Part shown: positions 1 to 7,745 of the stretch, one piece after another
Layout of the letters: the number at the start of each line of letters is the position of its first letter
How positions within the stretch are numbered: the stretch's first letter is position 1
NCBI GenBank assembly: GCA_900767885.1
Contig: CAAGAU010000022.1
Coordinates: 1-41,042 of the forward strand
Direction of reading: 5' to 3'
Origin: Clostridia bacterium
GTDB lineage: Bacteria; Bacillota; Clostridia; Christensenellales; Borkfalkiaceae
DNA length: 41,042 nucleotides
Translations under genes and position numbers: made by a program
The notes under the pieces: generated by a model
Told to the model about the DNA's origin: nothing
The model's database searches: none
The model's input: only the letters and a program-made list of their open reading frames with translations

Positions 1-79
1 AATGCCTGCGCCTTATGAATATCGTCGCTCGCAAACCCTTGCAAGCAAGTTTGCTCGCTCGACATTGACAGGATGACGT
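1..79. repeat. Dispersed repeat, partial long form (cut by window start)
   Basis: This stretch matches the inner part of the 220-bp repeat form at 7526-7745 and, inverted, at 34697-34916. Shared landmarks are TGCCTGCGCCTTATGAATAT, the CGCTCGC...GCAAGCAAG block and the terminal GACATTGACAGGATGACGT. Its left end lies outside the window. It is followed by a 10-bp spacer, ATAAAAAATT, which is repeated identically at 191-200. No gene is visible here. Confidence 0.8.
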
Positions 80-89
80 ATAAAAAATT

Positions 90-190
90 ACGTCATATTG
101 AGCGTCAGCGAAATATCCCACGACTTAAGTGATAAAGCATATGCAACCGCACTTCTTCGGTGGGATCCTTCACTCCGTTCAGGATGACGT
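90..190. repeat. Dispersed repeat, complete 101-bp palindromic unit
   Basis: The unit begins ACGTCATATTGAGCG and ends as the imperfect inverse, with arms of about 32 bp around a centre of about 37 bp. It has the same length as the copy at 34927-35027. One arm has the 'AAATATCCCAC' form and the other the 'GGATCCTTCAC' form, which is a diverged version of GAAGAATCCCAC. The neighbouring unit starts exactly 111 bp later, so this is a small tandem array with 10-bp spacers. Confidence 0.8.
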
Positions 191-200
191 ATAAAAAATT

Positions 201-264
201 ACGTCATATTGAGCGTTAGCGAAATATCCCACGACTTAAGTGATAAAGTATATGCAACCGCACT
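201..264. repeat. Dispersed repeat, truncated 101-bp unit
   Basis: This copies the left arm and centre of the 90-190 unit almost base for base, then diverges after GCAACCGCAC. The right arm is missing, which suggests a partial deletion or degeneration. It lies just upstream of the promoter region of the DUF1538 operon. Confidence 0.7.
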
Positions 265-327
265 ATTGCAAAAACGGGCGATTTTTACCGAAGTTTTAAA
301 TTTACAACAAAAAAACCGGCGTTTTAC

Positions 328-369
328 TTGCAAAAACGCGCTTTTATATGCTATCATTATATATATAAT
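328..369 (+). promoter_or_regulatory. Candidate promoter of the DUF1538/P-II operon
   Basis: TTGCAA at 328-333 is followed after 18 bp by TATCAT at 352-357, which is preceded by TGC (extended -10). An alternative -10, TATAAT, lies at 364-369 but has no good -35 partner. Either would give a short leader before the ribosome site AGGAG at 383-387. The choice between them is uncertain. Confidence 0.45.
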
Positions 370-395
370 ATACAATAATTTGAGGAGAACGGAAT

Positions 396-1931
396 TTGGC
401 GAAAGCACTTTTAAACAAACTTAAAGAAGCGTTTATTTCGGTTTTTCCCGTTGCGCTTATCGTCGTAATACTTAATTTTACTCCGCTCGTCGATTTTTCA
501 ACCAAAGAAATAATGGTTTTTGTTATTTCGGCGGCGTTACTCGTACTCGGCATAGGCTTGTTTTCGCTCGGAGCGGACCTTGCGATGATGCCTATGGGCG
601 AACATATCGGCGCGGGACTTTCTAAATTAAAACAACTTAAAATTTTACTGTTCGTCTGTTTTTTAATGGGCGTGCTTATAACCGTTGCCGAACCCGATTT
701 AACGGTACTTGCAAGTCAGGTTAAAGAAAAAATCAATCCCACGGTGCTTATAGTGTCCGTAGGCGTTGGCGTTGGCGTATTTTTGCTGTTGGCGGTACTT
801 AAAATCGTACTTAAACTGCAACTTTCAATGATGCTGTTTTTCTTTTACAGTTGTATGTTCGGACTTTCCGCGCTCGTTATAGCAACGGGCAACGCGGATT
901 TCCTTGCACTCTCGTTCGATTCGGGCGGCGTTACCACAGGCCCTATAACCGTGCCGTTTATAATGGCACTCGGCATAGGCATAGCGACTACCCTGGGTGG
1001 TAAAAACCAAAGCGAAAACTCGTTCGGCTTAGTCGCGCTCTGCTCGGTAGGACCTATTCTTGCGGTAATGGTACTCGGTATAACTTCGGGCGGAAACGTA
1101 AATTACCGGGTGAACCCTTCCGACTACGCGATTGGCGCAAACGCTGCCGAAATACTTGCCGAGGCGGGCGGTGCGCTGATAAACACCGTTAAAGAAGTCG
1201 GTATTGCGCTCGGACTTATAGTGGCGTTTTTCGTAGTGCTGCAACTGTTGTTTTTAAAACTGCCAAAACAAAAACTTGTAAAAATAGCCGTAGGCGTGGC
1301 TTTTACTTTTGTGGGACTCGTAATTTTCCTTACCGCGGTTGCGGTCGGCTTTATGCCGATAGGCTTTAAACTCGGCGCGGAAATTTCGTCCTTCCCGCCG
1401 TGGGCGCTCGCGCTTGTGGGACTTATCCTCGGCGCGGTGGTCGTTCTTGCCGAACCTGCGGTACACGTGCTTAATAAACAGGTAGAAGAAGTTACCGACA
1501 AAACCGTAAGCAAATTCTCTATGATGGTTGCTCTTTCCGTCGGCGTGGGTACTTCTATCGCACTTTCGTTACTGCGCATTTATTACGATTTCAACGTGCT
1601 TTTTTATCTCGTTCCCGGGTACTTGTTGTCGCTGGGGCTGGCGTTTTTCGTGCCGCCCGTATATACGGCGATAGCGTTCGACTCGGGCGGCGTGGCAAGC
1701 GGTCCGCTCACTTCGAGTTTTATTCTTCCGCTTGCGATAGGCGTTTGCTTTTCTCTGCAACCCGATAAAATACTCGTTGACGCGTTCGGCGTTGTCGCAA
1801 TGGTCGCAATGACCCCGCTTATCACCATACAACTGCTCGGCTTTAAGGCGATAGTAACCAAGCGCGTCCGCGACGGACTCGCTATGAAAAAACTTTTTGC
1901 CGCCGACGACGAACAAATCATATATTTTTAA
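396..1931 (+). CDS. DUF1538 family membrane protein (duplicated domain)
   Basis: A 511-residue, very hydrophobic protein with about a dozen or more predicted membrane spans. It has two homologous halves. Each carries the signature FDSGGV-x-[TS]GP followed by a hydrophobic helix, near residues 173-195 and 428-450, and a matching acidic or polar helix pair before it (GADLAMMPMGEHIG in the first half). This fits DUF1538, whose members UmpA/UmpB have been reported, to my recollection, as a two-component cation/proton antiporter; here both halves are in one chain. The start is TTG at 396, chosen because AGGAG at 383-387 is well spaced and no ATG precedes it. It is followed after 12 bp by two P-II-like genes, which implies regulation by small signal-binding proteins. 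The transported ion is unknown. Confidence 0.85.
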   Translation: MAKALLNKLKEAFISVFPVALIVVILNFTPLVDFSTKEIMVFVISAALLVLGIGLFSLGADLAMMPMGEHIGAGLSKLKQLKILLFVCFLMGVLITVAEPDLTVLASQVKEKINPTVLIVSVGVGVGVFLLLAVLKIVLKLQLSMMLFFFYSCMFGLSALVIATGNADFLALSFDSGGVTTGPITVPFIMALGIGIATTLGGKNQSENSFGLVALCSVGPILAVMVLGITSGGNVNYRVNPSDYAIGANAAEILAEAGGALINTVKEVGIALGLIVAFFVVLQLLFLKLPKQKLVKIAVGVAFTFVGLVIFLTAVAVGFMPIGFKLGAEISSFPPWALALVGLILGAVVVLAEPAVHVLNKQVEEVTDKTVSKFSMMVALSVGVGTSIALSLLRIYYDFNVLFYLVPGYLLSLGLAFFVPPVYTAIAFDSGGVASGPLTSSFILPLAIGVCFSLQPDKILVDAFGVVAMVAMTPLITIQLLGFKAIVTKRVRDGLAMKKLFAADDEQIIYF

Positions 1932-1943
1932 GGAGGACATACG

Positions 1944-2363
1944 GTGGAACGCAAAGTGATTAACAAAATAAAAACCGCGGTGGCCAATCGGGCGGAAAGC
2001 AGACTTGCCGCCTCCAATGCCGCGCCGCATAAACTTTCGTTGCTGTTTACCATAGTAAACAGGCAAAAAGCCGAGTTCTTTACCGATTTTTTGCAGGAAT
2101 ACGAAATAAACGCGCAATTTACCCTGTCGGCTTACGGCACGGCAAGCGCCGAAACGCTTTCCGCGCTGGGGCTTATTCCCACAGACAAGGCGGTTATAGT
2201 TTCGATTATACGCAACGACAAAATACCTGCCGCGCTTGCAGGTTTAGAGGAAAAATTCCGCACGGTACGCGGCGGCAAAGGCGTTGCGTTTACCTCACCT
2301 ATGACAAGCACCGTAGGCGTGGCTGTCTATCAATTTTTGAGCAATAAAGGAGAAGGAAGATGA
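1944..2363 (+). CDS. P-II-like (GlnB superfamily) regulatory protein 1
   Basis: A 139-residue soluble protein. After a basic N-terminal extension of about 30 residues it shows a P-II-like ferredoxin fold pattern: a beta strand LLFTIVNRQKAEFF, a helix, a strand AVIVSIIRNDK, a helix, then GGKGVAFTSPMTSTVGVAVY, typical of the C-terminal part of P-II relatives found beside DUF1538 genes. It starts at GTG 1944, preceded by a perfect AGGAGG at 1931-1936. It overlaps the next gene by 4 bp (ATGA), so the two are translationally coupled. Probable role: binds a nucleotide or metabolite and controls the DUF1538 transporter. A canonical T-loop uridylylation tyrosine was not identified. The ligand is unknown. 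Confidence 0.7.
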   Translation: MERKVINKIKTAVANRAESRLAASNAAPHKLSLLFTIVNRQKAEFFTDFLQEYEINAQFTLSAYGTASAETLSALGLIPTDKAVIVSIIRNDKIPAALAGLEEKFRTVRGGKGVAFTSPMTSTVGVAVYQFLSNKGEGR

Positions 2364-2695
2364 GCGAATACAAACACGAAGTAATATTTTGCATAGTAAA
2401 CGCAGGCTTTTCGGAGGCGGTTATGGATTCCGCAAGGCAATTCGGCGCAAGCGGCGGCACGGTTTTACACGCGCGCGGAACGGCTAATCCCGAGGCGGAA
2501 AAATTGTTTAACGTAACCGTTCAACCCGAAAAAGAAATAGTGCTTATTCTGGTAGAGGCGGATAAAAAGGACGATATTCTGCTCGGGCTTTATAACGCGG
2601 TAGGTTTAAAAACCCCCGGGTACGGAATAGCCTTTTCCATGCCCGTTTCAAACGTGGTGGGCATATCGCAGTTTAATAAAGAAGATAAAGAGTGA
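2360..2695 (+). CDS. P-II-like (GlnB superfamily) regulatory protein 2
   Basis: A 111-residue protein, close to the usual 112 residues of GlnB. Strand VIFCIVNAGF, then a helix with MDSARQFGASGGTVLHARG, then strand EIVLILVEADK, a helix, and YGIAFSMPVSNVVGI match P-II proteins that accompany DUF1538. It overlaps the upstream gene by ATGA and has GGAGAAGGAAG just before its ATG. With its neighbour it could form a heterotrimer or two separate sensors of one membrane protein. A bidirectional terminator follows 28 bp after the stop, closing the operon. Confidence 0.78.
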   Translation: MSEYKHEVIFCIVNAGFSEAVMDSARQFGASGGTVLHARGTANPEAEKLFNVTVQPEKEIVLILVEADKKDDILLGLYNAVGLKTPGYGIAFSMPVSNVVGISQFNKEDKE

Positions 2696-2723
2696 TTGCG
2701 CAAAAAAGCAAGAATTTCAAATC

Positions 2724-2762
2724 AAAAAGGTTGCATTTTTATTACTAAAACGCAACCTTTTT
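2724..2762. terminator. Bidirectional intrinsic terminator
   Basis: The stem AAAAAGGTTGC / GCAACCTTTTT has an 17-bp loop and runs of A on the left and T on the right. It can end the DUF1538 operon on the plus strand and parB on the minus strand. Confidence 0.85.
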
Positions 2763-2789
2763 CCGGCTTTTACAGCCTGATTTATTATA

Positions 2790-3590
2790 TTATTTTTTTT
2801 CGATCAGTTCAAGCAGTTCGCACAGTCGGTCAAGGTCGTCGCGGGTGAAATAATCTATATAAATTCGTCCGCGGTCGTCGTTGCCTATCGCCGTTACTTT
2901 CGTACAAAAATCGCGCTGCATACGCTCTACCAAATCTCTTAATTCAAGGCTTATCTGCGGTTTTTTCTTTACCGTTTCTTTTTCGGGCGCAAAATAATCG
3001 TGCACCGCTTTTTCGGTTTTTCTTACGCTCCACCCCTCGACTATCGCCTTTTTAGCCATAAGCGCCTGCTTGGGGCGCGGCAGCGTTACGAGCGCGCGGG
3101 CGTGTCCCGCGGAAAGTTTATCGTCCGACACGAATTTTAAAACTTCGGGCGAAAGCGTTAAAATACGCAACGCGTTGGCAATGGACGAACGGCTTTTGCC
3201 GAGCCTTTCGGCCACCTCGTCCTGCGTAAGCGAAAACTCGTCCATAAATTCTTTTATCGCGGTAGCCTCTTCAACGGGGTTTAAATCCTCGCGCTGCAAA
3301 TTTTCCACGATAGAAACTTCCTTTATCTGCCGCTCGTCGTAATTTTTTATTATCGCGGGTATAGTCGCCATTCCGGCGGCTTTGCTTGCGCGATACCTGC
3401 GTTCACCCGCAATTATCTTATACCCTATTTCGGTTTTGCACACCACTATGGGCTGAATAACGCCGTGTTTTTTTACGCTTTCGGTTAGTTCGCCGAGCGC
3501 GGAAGAATCGAAAGTCTTTCGCGGCTGATCCGGGTTAGGATAGACCTCGTTTATATTAAGTAAAGTTACTACTTCGTTTTCGGTTTGCAT
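2790..3590 (-). CDS. parB: ParB/Spo0J family chromosome-partitioning protein
   Basis: A 266-residue ParB. The N-terminal ParB/sulfiredoxin-like CTPase domain spans about residues 8-98 and contains the nucleotide-binding arginine motif GERRYRAS near residues 62-69. The central helix-turn-helix is TQDEVAERLGKSRSSIANAL around residues 117-136, and a C-terminal dimerisation region follows. It would bind parS near the origin, load condensin and act with ParA. No parA gene is in the window and no parS palindrome was spotted. It follows ftsH in the same direction, with a strong hairpin between them. In Bacillus subtilis spo0J lies next to yyaC; here yyaC is about 3 kb away, a loose trace of that origin-proximal order. 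The ATG at 3590 has only a weak ribosome site. Confidence 0.93.
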   Translation of the reverse strand: MQTENEVVTLLNINEVYPNPDQPRKTFDSSALGELTESVKKHGVIQPIVVCKTEIGYKIIAGERRYRASKAAGMATIPAIIKNYDERQIKEVSIVENLQREDLNPVEEATAIKEFMDEFSLTQDEVAERLGKSRSSIANALRILTLSPEVLKFVSDDKLSAGHARALVTLPRPKQALMAKKAIVEGWSVRKTEKAVHDYFAPEKETVKKKPQISLELRDLVERMQRDFCTKVTAIGNDDRGRIYIDYFTRDDLDRLCELLELIEKK

Positions 3591-3604
3591 ACTCGTAATA
3601 TCGC

Positions 3605-3631
3605 CCGACCGCCGTTAAAAACGGCGGTCGG
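3605..3631. other. Intercistronic perfect hairpin between ftsH and parB
   Basis: The arms CCGACCGCCGTT and AACGGCGGTCGG form 12 perfect pairs around a 3-base loop. It lies 17 bp past the ftsH stop and 14 bp before the parB start. No T-run follows on either strand, so it is not a standard terminator. It may stabilise the ftsH message, weaken read-through or mask parB translation. Confidence 0.7.
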
Positions 3632-3647
3632 ATATCGTTTATTCGTT

Positions 3648-5639
3648 TTAGTTGTTTTCGGGTTTTTCTTCCGACTTTTCCTCGGTCTTTTCCTCGGTCT
3701 TTGCGGTCGATTGAGTTTCGCCGATATTTTTCACTCTTTCAAACGGATTGTTAGACGAGTGTTTTTCGCGGTTTTCGATATAATCGCCTACCGCCGCGGC
3801 GTCCGCACCGCTCATAATCATATCCACTTCGTCCTGATAAATGGTTTCGTTTTCGATAAGCACGCGGGCCATTACGTCGAGAAGTTTCTTATTTTCGGAC
3901 AAGAGTTCGGTTGCCTTTTTATGCGCCTCTTTTACGATACGTTCGATCTCGCCGTCGATAAGCGCAGCCATACTCTCGCTGTAATTGGCGCGGGTCTGAT
4001 AATCTCTTCCCACAAAGATCTGGTCGTTGTCGCCGTAGTTTACGGGTCCGACCTTTTCGCTCATACCCCACTCGGTAACCATTTTTCTCGCGCGCTCGGT
4101 AACTACGCTTATGTCGTTGGACGCGCCCGCGGAAATATCCTTAATAATAAGTTCTTCTGCGACTCTGCCGCCGAGCGTCATTACTATATCGTCTAAAAGT
4201 TTAGCCTTGCCGAAGTAATTATCGTCGCTATCGGGGCGGGTCATGGTATAACCGGCAGCCCTTCCGCGCGGAATTATAGAAACTTCCTGAACGGGGTCGC
4301 AGTTGGGCAAAAGTTTTGCGAGTATCGCGTGGCCCGATTCGTGATAAGCGGTTATGCGTTTATCGGTTTCGGTAACGAGTCTGCTCTTCTTTTGCGGTCC
4401 CATAATAACCTTATTTATAGCCTCGTATAGGTCGACATTCGTAATAGCCTTTTCGTCGTTACGCGCGGCAAGGATAGCCGCCTCGTTCATAAGGTTTGCA
4501 AGATCCGCGCCCGAGAAACCCGCGGTCATACGAGCGAGTACCTTAAAGTTTACGTCGATTGCAAGCGGTTTGTTACGGGAGTGAACTTTAAGAATCTGCT
4601 CTCTTCCGCGAACGTCGGGCATATTTACATAAATCTGACGGTCGAACCTTCCCGGACGAAGAAGCGCGGGGTCGAGTATATCGGCTCTGTTGGTAGCCGC
4701 TATTATAATGATACCCTCGTTAACCTCGAAACCGTCCATCTGAACGAGAAGTTGGTTTAAAGTCTGTTCTCTTTCGTCGTTGCCGCCGCCGAGTCCCGCT
4801 CCGCGCTGACGACCTACCGCGTCGATTTCGTCGATAAAGACTATGCAGGGCATACTCTTTTTAGCCATACTGAACAGGTCGCGGACGCGGCTTGCGCCTA
4901 CGCCGACGAACATCTCGACAAAGTCCGAACCGCTTATGGAGAAGAACGGAACGTTCGCCTCGCCCGCAACGGCTTTGGCAAACAAAGTTTTACCCGTTCC
5001 CGGAGGGCCTACGAGCAGAACGCCCTTGGGGATTCTTGCGCCGAGCGCCGAGAATTTACGCGGATTTTTCAAAAATTCCACGACTTCTTTAAGTTCTTCT
5101 TTCTCTTCTTCCGCGCCCGCAACGTCGGTAAATCTTACTTTTACGTTCTGATTGACGCGCGCTTTGGTCTTACCGAAGTCCAGTGCGCCCTTGCCGCCGC
5201 CGTTCATCTGGCGCATTAAAAACATAAGTATGGCAATACCGAGCGCAAACATAACGAGCGGCATTACAAGGCTCGACCAGAACGATCCCGAGTTGGGATC
5301 GGCGCAGTCTATGGTAACGCCGTTGATTTTAAGCACGTCAACTTCGCGCATAAACGCGTCGGCGGGAAATAAACTCGCCTTATATTTAAGTCTGCCGTTT
5401 TTATCGTACCCCTTTAAAGCGTAAGTTTCAAAACGAACGGTCTTTATTTCGAGATTATCTTTGTTAGCGGTATCGAATTTGATGTCGTTATCCTCGTAGA
5501 CTATACCCGCTTTTGCAAAAAATTCGGTAGTGGTAAGCGTGTTAGCCCTGTTCATGAACACGCCCGCCAAAGCAAGCAGTCCGAGTACGGCTATTGCTAC
5601 GGTAACTACCGCTACTATGGTCTTGGTTGATTTTTTCAT
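3648..5639 (-). CDS. ftsH: ATP-dependent zinc metalloprotease FtsH
   Basis: Membrane-anchored AAA+ protease that degrades misassembled membrane proteins and regulators. From the chosen start it has 663 residues: a membrane span at about 7-28, an extracytoplasmic loop, a second span at about 121-142, Walker A GPPGTGKT at 211-218, Walker B VFIDEID at 267-273, the second region of homology with ATNRADILDPALLRPGRFD, and the M41 zinc site HESGH at 433-437. The C-terminus is a lysine/glutamate-rich tail. The open frame extends upstream to 5768, but ATG 5639 is preferred because GGGAGG lies at 5644-5649 and the protein then begins with a normal N-in signal anchor. parB follows it. Confidence 0.96.
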   Translation of the reverse strand: MKKSTKTIVAVVTVAIAVLGLLALAGVFMNRANTLTTTEFFAKAGIVYEDNDIKFDTANKDNLEIKTVRFETYALKGYDKNGRLKYKASLFPADAFMREVDVLKINGVTIDCADPNSGSFWSSLVMPLVMFALGIAILMFLMRQMNGGGKGALDFGKTKARVNQNVKVRFTDVAGAEEEKEELKEVVEFLKNPRKFSALGARIPKGVLLVGPPGTGKTLFAKAVAGEANVPFFSISGSDFVEMFVGVGASRVRDLFSMAKKSMPCIVFIDEIDAVGRQRGAGLGGGNDEREQTLNQLLVQMDGFEVNEGIIIIAATNRADILDPALLRPGRFDRQIYVNMPDVRGREQILKVHSRNKPLAIDVNFKVLARMTAGFSGADLANLMNEAAILAARNDEKAITNVDLYEAINKVIMGPQKKSRLVTETDKRITAYHESGHAILAKLLPNCDPVQEVSIIPRGRAAGYTMTRPDSDDNYFGKAKLLDDIVMTLGGRVAEELIIKDISAGASNDISVVTERARKMVTEWGMSEKVGPVNYGDNDQIFVGRDYQTRANYSESMAALIDGEIERIVKEAHKKATELLSENKKLLDVMARVLIENETIYQDEVDMIMSGADAAAVGDYIENREKHSSNNPFERVKNIGETQSTAKTEEKTEEKSEEKPENN

Positions 5640-5708
5640 TAAGCCTCCCGTTTGCCCGTCGCGAAAAATTTTGCCGCTTACACTGCGGACAAACCTAAAA
5701 AGTATATC

Positions 5709-5738
5709 ATTATATAAAGTATATAGAGTTTCGTATAA
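5709..5738 (-). promoter_or_regulatory. Candidate ftsH promoter
   Basis: A perfect -10 TATAAT (minus strand, 5709-5714) lies 70 bp upstream of the ftsH ATG. The best -35 (TTATAC, 18-bp spacer) is poor. The stretch is very AT-rich and other -10-like words occur, so the exact start point is uncertain. The rest of the 312-bp gap to cvpA holds only this region and the cvpA terminator; no small gene was seen in 5770-5905. Confidence 0.35.
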
Positions 5739-5905
5739 TATATTATCACAAATTTTTTTAAAACACAATTAAAAAAAGCGCGCTGACGCGATTTTTGCTA
5801 ATTTTAATTGCTTTTCACTTATATAATGCCCAACTCTCACTCTATTATGTCGGGCAAAAATAATCGGTACTAATGTATCAAGCCGCGTTCCGGCAAGGCA
5901 CGCAT

Positions 5906-5938
5906 AAAAAAACGCGCCGGAAAAACCTTCCGACGCGT
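5906..5938 (-). terminator. Intrinsic terminator of cvpA
   Basis: On the minus strand ACGCGTCGGAA pairs with TTCCGGCGCGT (one G-T style mismatch) around a 5-base loop, followed by seven T. It lies 14 bp after the cvpA stop. Confidence 0.85.
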
Positions 5939-5951
5939 AAATTTTATCAGA

Positions 5952-6587
5952 TTATGCGGCAACCTTACCTATTATAAAGTTGATAAGTTCCCAAAGGTAA
6001 TCGCCTATTTTGTTTACGTATTCCATCAGATACTTGCCTACTACAAGTCCGTTAGCCATCTGCTCGTCGAAGAAAGTCTTTACCGCGGCGATATTGGGCG
6101 CGAGGACTCTCTCGGTCAGAAGTAAAAGACCTACGAGAATGATAGCCGCCCATGCAACTGCATATATAAGACCTAAAACACGGTCGAACACGTTGATAAC
6201 GGGCATATCCGCAATGGGGAACACGATTTTTTTGAGAAGATTGAACAAAAGACCGACCACTATCGAAATAAGTATGAACACAACAAGTTTGAAAACATAT
6301 TCCGATAACAAAAGTCCCGCGGTTTTACCTACGCTTTCGGCATAACTGCCGAGAATGTTCCTGATAAACTCCGCCTGATTTATTACGTCCGCAAAAGCGT
6401 TAACCCAATCTCTGAAGAAGGAAAGGTTACCGTAAAGCAAATCGTAAGCGGGCTTTACAAGGAAGAATCCGCCGATTACCGCGGCAAAAAAACTCAAAAA
6501 CTTGAATATCTGGCGAGCAAAACCCTTAAAAACGCCGATAAGAGCAAAGACAAGCAGCACTACGCCGCATACTATATCTATTACCAT
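5952..6587 (-). CDS. cvpA: CvpA family membrane protein
   Basis: A 211-residue integral membrane protein with four hydrophobic segments: an N-terminal helix, FLSFFAAVIGGFFLV, LVVFILISIVVGLLF and AVAWAAIILVGLLLL. The middle contains the family-typical amphipathic region before a conserved GL-rich helix. CvpA relatives are linked to colicin V production in Escherichia coli and to envelope homeostasis in Firmicutes; the biochemical role is unknown. The frame is open to 6710, but ATG 6587 is preferred because GGAGG lies at 6596-6600 and the extra N-terminus looks non-coding. It is a single-gene unit with its own promoter and terminator, divergent from yyaC. Confidence 0.8.
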   Translation of the reverse strand: MVIDIVCGVVLLVFALIGVFKGFARQIFKFLSFFAAVIGGFFLVKPAYDLLYGNLSFFRDWVNAFADVINQAEFIRNILGSYAESVGKTAGLLLSEYVFKLVVFILISIVVGLLFNLLKKIVFPIADMPVINVFDRVLGLIYAVAWAAIILVGLLLLTERVLAPNIAAVKTFFDEQMANGLVVGKYLMEYVNKIGDYLWELINFIIGKVAA

Positions 6588-6740
6588 CTCATTAACCTCC
6601 GATAACACCATGACGTCCGTCGAATAATCGTTTCGCAGTTTAAAGAACTTTGCGGAAAATCCGGGCAAAATCACAACGCAACGATACCGCGTAACCGAGC
6701 CGCCGAGCATTTTTTAAGTTTCAATTACAACTTCAACTAT

Positions 6741-6769
6741 ATTTTATCACATAATAAAAATTTTTGCAA
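6741..6769 (-). promoter_or_regulatory. Sigma-A-type promoter of cvpA
   Basis: On the minus strand TTGCAA (6764-6769), a 17-bp spacer and TAAAAT (6741-6746). This puts a leader of about 145 nt before the chosen cvpA ATG. Confidence 0.6.
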
Positions 6770-6809
6770 GCAAGTTTACAAAATAATTTACAGGAAATAA
6801 TAATATATT

Positions 6810-7331
6810 ATGAAAAACACGAGTTACAGCGTAAACAACGCGTACGCAAAGCGCGGAATTGCGGTTTTTTTGCGCGAAACATTCGGCGATAAACCGCCCG
6901 TTATAGCCTGCATAGGCACCGACGCGGTCATAGGCGACAGTTTAGGGCCTCTGGTCGGCAGTTTTTGCGAGGATAAACTTAAAGGCAAAACCTTTGTTTA
7001 CGGCACTTTTTCGCACCCCGTTACGGCTATGGAAGTAGAGCCTCTCGTCAAATTTTTGCGCGCCGTTCATCCCGACGTTAAAATTCTCGCGGTAGACGCC
7101 GCAGTCGGCAGCGAAGAAGAAATCGGCACGGTTAAAATGAGCGATAAGCCGCTTAAACCCGGCGCGGGAGTGGATAAAAACTTACTCTCTGTCGGCGACG
7201 CCAACGTAATAGCGGTGGTCGCCGCAAGATCTGCCGCGGGGTCGCTCGCCGCCGTAAGGCTTTCGGGAGTGTACGAGGCGGCAAAAGTAATAGCCGACGG
7301 GATTTGCGACTATTATTCACAAGTTACGTAA
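6810..7331 (+). CDS. yyaC: YyaC-like spore protein, DUF1256 family
   Basis: A 173-residue protein matching DUF1256 (YyaC). The core motifs are ACIGTDAVIGDSLGPLVG (about residues 33-50) and DAAVGSEEEIGTVK (about 97-110), which resemble the fold of hydrogenase-maturation and GPR-type proteases with conserved aspartates. YyaC is sporulation-linked in Bacillus and encoded next to spo0J there; in this window parB is nearby, which supports the identification. It starts at ATG 6810 with a modest AGGAA at 6792-6796. It is divergent from cvpA. No terminator was seen after the stop; the dispersed repeats begin 13 bp downstream. Its presence suggests a spore former or a descendant of one. Confidence 0.85.
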   Translation: MKNTSYSVNNAYAKRGIAVFLRETFGDKPPVIACIGTDAVIGDSLGPLVGSFCEDKLKGKTFVYGTFSHPVTAMEVEPLVKFLRAVHPDVKILAVDAAVGSEEEIGTVKMSDKPLKPGAGVDKNLLSVGDANVIAVVAARSAAGSLAAVRLSGVYEAAKVIADGICDYYSQVT

Positions 7332-7343
7332 AATATATACGCC

Positions 7344-7509
7344 TTGTCAGTTATTCGGTGGGATTCTTCACTTCTAATATAAGGCGCACAATGCTACCGC
7401 ATTAAAACTTTCGTTTTTTACATTTTTGCAAAATGCCTGCGCCTTATGAATATCGTCGCTCGCAAACCCTTGCAAGCAAGTTTGCTCGCTCGACATTGAC
7501 AGAATGACG
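7344..7509. repeat. Dispersed repeat, long form lacking its left arm
   Basis: Nearly identical over about 165 bp to the right-hand part of the unit at 7526-7745 (GGTGGGATTCTTCACTTCTA through GACATTGACAGAATGACG). The left ACGTCATATTGAG arm is absent. It starts 13 bp after the yyaC stop, so it occupies the 3' end of that transcript. Confidence 0.8.
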
Positions 7510-7525
7510 GAAAACAAAAAAAAGT

Positions 7526-7745
7526 ACGTCATATTGAGCGTTAGCGAAATATCCCACGACCAAAGTGAGAGGTATATGTATTGTCAGTTCTTCGGTGGGA
7601 TTCTTCACTTCTAATATAAGGCGCACAATGCTACCGCATTTTAAAACTATCGTTTTGCATTTTTGCAAAATGCCTGCGCCTTATGAATATCGTCGCTCGC
7701 AATCCCTTGCAAGCAAGTTTGCTCGCTCGACATTGACAGAATGAC
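7526..7745. repeat. Dispersed repeat, complete 220-bp long form
   Basis: The left arm ACGTCATATTGAGCG, the centre, and then a right arm split by a roughly 119-bp second module that itself has an inverted repeat (ATAAGGCGCA-like ends). It matches 34697-34916 in inverted orientation and at the same length. It sits between the convergent 3' ends of yyaC and malQ. The rest of the gap to 7810 contains short hairpins (GGCACTTCGTGCC on the minus strand) and no gene. Confidence 0.82.

Noticed and set aside
1..264. CRISPR-like array
   Set aside because: The units are 101 bp palindromes and the spacers are identical 10-mers, which is the reverse of a CRISPR pattern; no cas genes are near.
199..424. 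Short ORFs across the repeats upstream of the DUF1538 gene
   Set aside because: They are made of dispersed repeat and promoter sequence and have no ribosome site.
3605..3631. parS site next to parB
   Set aside because: The palindrome CCGACCGCCGTT/AACGGCGGTCGG does not resemble the TGTTTCACGTGAAACA-type parS consensus.
7444..7668. 74-codon minus-strand ORF between yyaC and malQ
   Set aside because: It lies entirely in the dispersed repeats; open frames there follow from the repeat sequence.
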